Source: Acetobacter pasteurianus subsp. pasteurianus LMG 1262 = NBRC 106471 (GTDB lineage: Bacteria > Pseudomonadota > Alphaproteobacteria > Acetobacterales > Acetobacteraceae). Taken from it: a DNA stretch of 64,000 nucleotides. Below the pieces are notes generated by a model. That model did not search any database, was not told the DNA's origin, and was given only the letters and a program-made list of their open reading frames with translations. The stretch spans positions 1 to 64,000 of the forward strand of contig NZ_CADO01000067.1 in NCBI RefSeq assembly GCF_000285275.1. The letters are read 5' to 3'. Numbering within the stretch: position 1 is the first letter of the stretch; each line of letters opens with the position of its first letter. Positions 61,124-64,000 of the stretch are shown here, one piece after another. A program made the translations under genes and the position numbers.

Positions 61124-61158
61124 CCAAGAGCCGCCATAGGTAGCGGACAGGCTCTTGG
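61124..61158. terminator. Inverted repeat upstream of brnT
   Basis: CCAAGAGCC (61124-61132) and GGCTCTTGG (61150-61158) with a 17-nt loop containing a weaker GCCGCC/GGCGG-like pairing. No long T tract, so a terminator is possible only. The stretch 61040-61530 otherwise shows no gene. Confidence 0.35.
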
Positions 61159-61407
61159 CTTGCTTTGATGTTAGCAAAATGGCGTTTCGTTAACAACAAA
61201 TCTGTTTGTCGTTAAAAACTGAGCGGCAAATTAACATGAGGTGCCGGGCTTCCACCGGCTGCGTGGCTGGGCCTAGACAGGCCACTCCCTACCACTCTGT
61301 GCCATGTGCTGCGGCGTCTCACCGCTACCAACAGACAAACCCGCCGCAGCCCCGTGATTCTAGTACGGGTTGGGGATGGGTACAAGGGAAAAGGAATCGG
61401 GAAATAG

Positions 61408-61429
61408 TGGCACGGATTTGGCACGGATT
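61408..61429. repeat. Tandem 11-bp repeat, arm-site-like
   Basis: TGGCACGGATT occurs twice in tandem (61408-61418, 61419-61429), 100 bp from the tRNA-Val fragment, with CGTGACA also repeated at about 61462 and 61471. Such repeats resemble integrase arm sites of an element targeting that tRNA. Confidence 0.45.
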
Positions 61430-61531
61430 TTGATGGGAAAGCGTGGTGTAAAACGGCATTTCGTGACACAGCGTGACAACTGCACAACAGCAAAAAATTA
61501 CCTAAAACCCGCAGAAATCTAGGAAAAACCG

Positions 61532-61583
61532 TGGTGGGTGCGACAGGGATTGAACCTGTGACCCCCGCCGTGTGAAGGCGATT
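61532..61583 (-). pseudogene. tRNA-Val(CAC) 3' half
   Basis: On the minus strand: anticodon arm TCGCC-TTCACAC-GGCGG (anticodon CAC), variable loop, T arm ACAGG-TTCAATC-CCTGT, acceptor 3' strand CGCACCC, then A and CCA. The D arm and the 5' acceptor strand are missing. Exactly this 3' half is what tRNA-integrating elements carry as att core. Confidence 0.85.
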
Positions 61584-62315
61584 CTATATGCCTGTCTGTG
61601 GACGAAAATCATATTTTTGGGGATTCGAGAGCAATTCTTCCGCAAGAGTTACAAGCGCCTCGTTCACTTCAGAAACACATGCATCAGGATCTGTCTTAAT
61701 CTCATTTGGAGAAAACGCGATCACTGGCAGACCTGATACTATCATTGTCCGTGCACGAAGACGTGCATGAGGATCATCAGGAAGGTGACGATTCGATGCG
61801 TGGCATTCTACAGCCAGAAAACGCACATCACCGTGCATGCAGACTTTGAATATGAAAGCCGGGGTGAAGTCCCGAATGTGTTGATGGATGCCCCAGATTG
61901 TACCCCATTCTGGATCTGGATGTCCGTTCCAGGCATCCATGTAAATGGCTTTATTATAACCATCCATCGCATTGAGAAGGAAGTAAGCAGCTAGCTGGGC
62001 AATGATAGGATCATTAGCATTTTCAGTCGCAAGGAAAATGTCATCGCTTAGATTATAAAACAAGTCATGAGCGATTTTAATATTAAGGGCAACGGGTGCT
62101 TCATCCTTAGAAGCGATTGCTTCTGCGATTGCTTCATTAGCTAGTGTCTCTGCCTCATTAGCTAGCTTTCTAAAAAAGGACTTCGGAGGCACAGGTATCT
62201 TAGATTCTACCAGTTTACGGGCTGAATCCATGACAGCATTACGTACAGAGCCGGGATGCCAAGTTGCATTGTGATGGACGATGGAATCGTTTGGCATAAC
62301 AAAATTCTGCTTCAT
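61584..62315 (-). CDS. Nuclease-like protein at the prophage right end
   Basis: 243 residues from MKQNFVMPNDSIVHHNATWH (a longer frame reaches 62423, through the arm repeats). Helical N-terminal half. The C-terminus reads HQHIRDFTPAFIFKVCMHGD, then VRFLAVECHASNRHLPDDP and GLPVIAFSPNEIKTDP, resembling the D...VE-x-[D/H]-G..H ... G..V..F...E layout of Vsr/DUF559-like PD-(D/E)XK nucleases. The usual active-site Lys is not clear. Its stop abuts the tRNA-Val fragment. Cargo at the att end often serves lysogen defence (inference). Confidence 0.5.
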   Translation of the reverse strand: MKQNFVMPNDSIVHHNATWHPGSVRNAVMDSARKLVESKIPVPPKSFFRKLANEAETLANEAIAEAIASKDEAPVALNIKIAHDLFYNLSDDIFLATENANDPIIAQLAAYFLLNAMDGYNKAIYMDAWNGHPDPEWGTIWGIHQHIRDFTPAFIFKVCMHGDVRFLAVECHASNRHLPDDPHARLRARTMIVSGLPVIAFSPNEIKTDPDACVSEVNEALVTLAEELLSNPQKYDFRPQTGI

Positions 62316-62396
62316 GGAAGTGTTGGTTGGTGATCTGAAATTTACCTTAATGCATATAGAAAGGCATTTAGGCATCACATACAAGCGCTCAAAATT

Positions 62397-62417
62397 TGTG
62401 GGTAATCCTGTGGGTAT
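62397..62417 (+). repeat. Integrase arm-type sites, right end
   Basis: TGTGGGTAA (62397-62405) and TGTGGGTAT (62409-62417), in the same orientation and form as the three copies beside attL, 64 bp from the attR core. Confidence 0.7.
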
Positions 62418-62480
62418 CTGCATATAATTTATTTTTAATTATTTCTTATAATCAAATACTTATTAACCTATCCTGACCGA

Positions 62481-62504
62481 CACCCCATCCGCCAACTATA
62501 CTTC
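62481..62504 (+). other. attR core
   Basis: 24-bp duplicate of the tRNA-Ser 3' end, including CCCATCC, G and CCA, and the following 10 bp. Identical to 17756-17779. Host DNA follows. Confidence 0.93.
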
Positions 62505-63022
62505 TCCAAAATTTTTAATATCTTTGCAAAACGCTCAGTTTTGCTCCCGTATCAGGGCTTCCATGTAAGTGGGAATGGGCAAACACACTTTCTCGGCTAG
62601 ACCTTTAGAGTCTTCCGCTTTTGCGGGGCCAAGCAGGAAGAGAGCATATTTTTTGTGAGAAACAGCTCAGCTTGAGCAAAAAAGAGCGCAGGGAACCCGT
62701 AATTTTTAGATCATAGGAGCCATACAGGTTCTGCGTTTATGTTTTTTAGTGGGTTTCTGCGGCTTTTTTCTCGGTCGCCAGGCATCCATGCCGCAGGCAG
62801 TGGCGGTGCAAAAATTCAGTCTTGTTGCCCCATGAATTTTCACGCTGCCAAGGTGACCATTTATGGCCAAGAAGGCGGCATATCAGGCGGGATCTGAACC
62901 ATCTCATCTTATGTGCTTTCTTTACCTTACGTGTTTGCCAATGGAATTTGGAAAGCGAGCAGAGGCAAAGGCATTTAAGGTAAAAATGTATAATTTTCTA
63001 GGGCAACGCCTGCATATGCCGT
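62505..63022. other. Host intergenic stretch right of attR
   Basis: About 520 bp with no supported gene. An open frame at 62863-63096 runs into the DedA gene on the other strand, lacks a clear ribosome site and has no recognisable content. No hairpin or tRNA was seen. Confidence 0.5.
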
Positions 63023-63661
63023 TCAGGCTGGTGGGAACTGCCCCGTCTTTGCTTCGGCAAGGGCGCGCTGCATCAGTTTCTTCTCATTCTTTTTGAGGAA
63101 GATGGCGCTCCCGATAATAAAGATAACCCCTATAACGCCCACACACGTTCCGACTGTGCCAGACAATTTGGTAATCTGATTACCCAGTATGTATGTGCCG
63201 ATAGCGTAGCCACCAGCCCAGCAAGTGCCGCCAAGGGCGTTAAACAGCATAAAGCGCGGCCAACGCAACTGGCATGCGCCTGCAAGCAATGCCACAAACA
63301 CGCGCGCAACAGAGATAAAGCGGCCAAAGAAAACAATGGCATCGCCATGATGGTGAAACAGATATTCCCCTACCAGAAGGCGATCAGCTGTCAGGCCAAT
63401 TTTGGCGCCGTGTTTTTGTAAAAGGGGTAGCCCAACATGGCGCCCGATCAGATAACCCAGATTATCCCCGATAATGGCACCCAGAACCGCAGCCGCAGTA
63501 ATGCCCTCAATACCCAGATGGTGGGTTTTAAGGCTGTAAAGTGCAGCCGTGATAATGCAGGTTTCCGCCGGTAAGGGCAGGCCCATGCTTTCCATCATGA
63601 CAATGATGGTGACAATTCCATATCCATAATGCTGCAGCAGATAGTCGAGATGCTCAAGCAG
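63023..63661 (-). CDS. DedA family membrane protein
   Basis: Conserved DedA/SNARE-associated features: SMGLPLPAETCIITAALYSL, GAIIGDNLGYLIGRHVGLPL, FFGRFISVARVFVALLAGAC and several hydrophobic helices. Members are inner-membrane lipid scramblase-like transporters. The first ATG is at 63598 (191 aa), but in-frame coding (LEHLDYLLQHYGYGIVTIIV) continues upstream to a possible CTG at 63661 with AAGGA nearby; family N-termini support the longer form. Confidence 0.85.
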   Translation of the reverse strand: MLEHLDYLLQHYGYGIVTIIVMMESMGLPLPAETCIITAALYSLKTHHLGIEGITAAAVLGAIIGDNLGYLIGRHVGLPLLQKHGAKIGLTADRLLVGEYLFHHHGDAIVFFGRFISVARVFVALLAGACQLRWPRFMLFNALGGTCWAGGYAIGTYILGNQITKLSGTVGTCVGVIGVIFIIGSAIFLKKNEKKLMQRALAEAKTGQFPPA

Positions 63662-63955
63662 GGGGAATAATCCTTAGAGTGTGCGATGAAGGTAAAAAAG
63701 TTGGCAAACCATGATGGAATCCAAAAAAGCAGGCTAGTGGCTTTCGTGCATGGCAAGATTGCGCCTTAAGCCATTATGGCTTTTCTGGGTGGGGTGAAGG
63801 TTTTTGGATGAACCTAACTCTCTGTAGTTTCATGTCTTTTTTGGTTGTTTGATACAAATTCATTACAAGCGTAGGGGGCTGGTGTATAGACTGCTCCTTA
63901 ATTGGAGAAGATGCGCCCAGAAAGTATGGCGCTTGTGAGCTAAGGAACGAAACCC

Positions 63956-64000
63956 ATGCATCAGACAGCCCATGCCGAACACGCAGCGGCAGCACACGCG
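63956..64000 (+). CDS. Start of a gene cut by the window edge
   Basis: TAAGGAACG precedes ATG at 63956. Only MHQTAHAEHAAAAHA can be read, a His/Ala-rich N-terminus. Divergent from DedA. The product cannot be identified. Confidence 0.45.
   Translation, partial: MHQTAHAEHAAAAHA

Larger units (their letters stand above)
17756..62504. mobile_element. Complete lambdoid/Mu-tailed prophage, 44.7 kb
   Basis: Bounded by perfect 24-bp direct repeats (17756-17779 and 62481-62504) that comprise the tRNA-Ser 3' end and 10 bp beyond it. Order: integrase, leftward early operon, cI/cro switch, rightward early genes, Q-like late control, Xer-like recombinase, lambda-type head genes, Mu-type contractile tail, fibres, lysis, toxin-antitoxin, nuclease-like cargo. 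No essential structural gene appears broken, so it may be inducible and would make a myovirus. Confidence 0.93.

Noticed and set aside
61206-61433. 75-codon open frame upstream of the tRNA-Val fragment
   Set aside because: Overlaps arm-like repeats, is rich in Pro/Ser/Arg of low-complexity type, and has an opposite-strand twin; looks noncoding.
62863-63096. 77-codon open frame right of attR
   Set aside because: Runs into DedA on the other strand, with no ribosome site or known motif.

Overview
The window is chromosomal DNA of an alphaproteobacterium, most likely an acetic acid bacterium (Acetobacteraceae, Acetobacter-like). This rests on the style of the housekeeping proteins (GroES/GroEL behind a CIRCE element, EF-P, SuhB-like phosphatase, DinG-like helicase, DedA), a moderately GC-rich backbone and an RpoH-type promoter of alphaproteobacterial form. 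It is inference from recognised families, not a database match.

Layout. (1) 1-460: two broken, oppositely oriented remnants of an IS3-type transposase. (2) 463-9535: a leftward, visibly AT-richer surface-glycan island: an SGNH-type hydrolase, a 711-residue capsule-locus-like protein, a nucleotidyltransferase, a nucleotidyltransferase-like/kinase fusion, an EcbF/BcbF-type HAD phosphatase, and a three-domain FkbH-like protein whose HAD nucleophile is missing and which carries an (ET)8 microsatellite. (3) 9690-17520: core genes groEL-groES (CIRCE, RpoH promoter), a dienelactone hydrolase, a cold-shock protein, a DinG/Rad3 helicase, an inositol-monophosphatase-like gene and efp. (4) 17680-17769: tRNA-Ser(UGA), whose 3' end is the left attachment site of a 44.7 kb prophage. 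(5) 17756-62504: the prophage, ended by a perfect 24-bp copy of the tRNA 3' end and flank at 62481-62504. (6) 62505-64000: host DNA with a DedA gene and the start of a further gene.

The prophage looks complete. Its integrase is next to attL and short TGTGGGTAA repeats lie beside both att cores. A leftward early operon (24.5-19.2 kb) of many small overlapping genes and a rightward operon starting at cro diverge from a cI repressor; three 17-bp CCTTAA-N5-TTAAGG operators sit where pL and pR are expected. The rightward early genes (replication-like protein, DNA methyltransferase, small genes) end with a candidate Q-like gene followed by a promoter and a terminator about 15 bp further on, as in lambda pR'-tR'. 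A second, Xer-like tyrosine recombinase follows, preceded by a perfect 11-6-11 dif-like palindrome. The structural region is mosaic: a lambda-type head (Nu1/GpA terminase, gpW, portal, S49 protease, decoration and capsid proteins) joined to a Mu-type contractile tail (sheath, tube, frameshifted tail chaperone, tape measure with a lysozyme domain, gpN, gp44-gp48 baseplate). An elaborate fibre region includes an S74 self-cleaving fibre and a CotH-like kinase. Lysis genes and a BrnT/BrnA toxin-antitoxin module close the late region.

The most unusual parts are the Xer-like recombinase with its own dif-like site inside a tRNA-integrated phage; the CotH-like kinase in the tail-fibre operon; a second, truncated tRNA (tRNA-Val(CAC) 3' half) just inside the right end, next to a nuclease-like cargo gene; and the island protein with a mutated HAD nucleophile.
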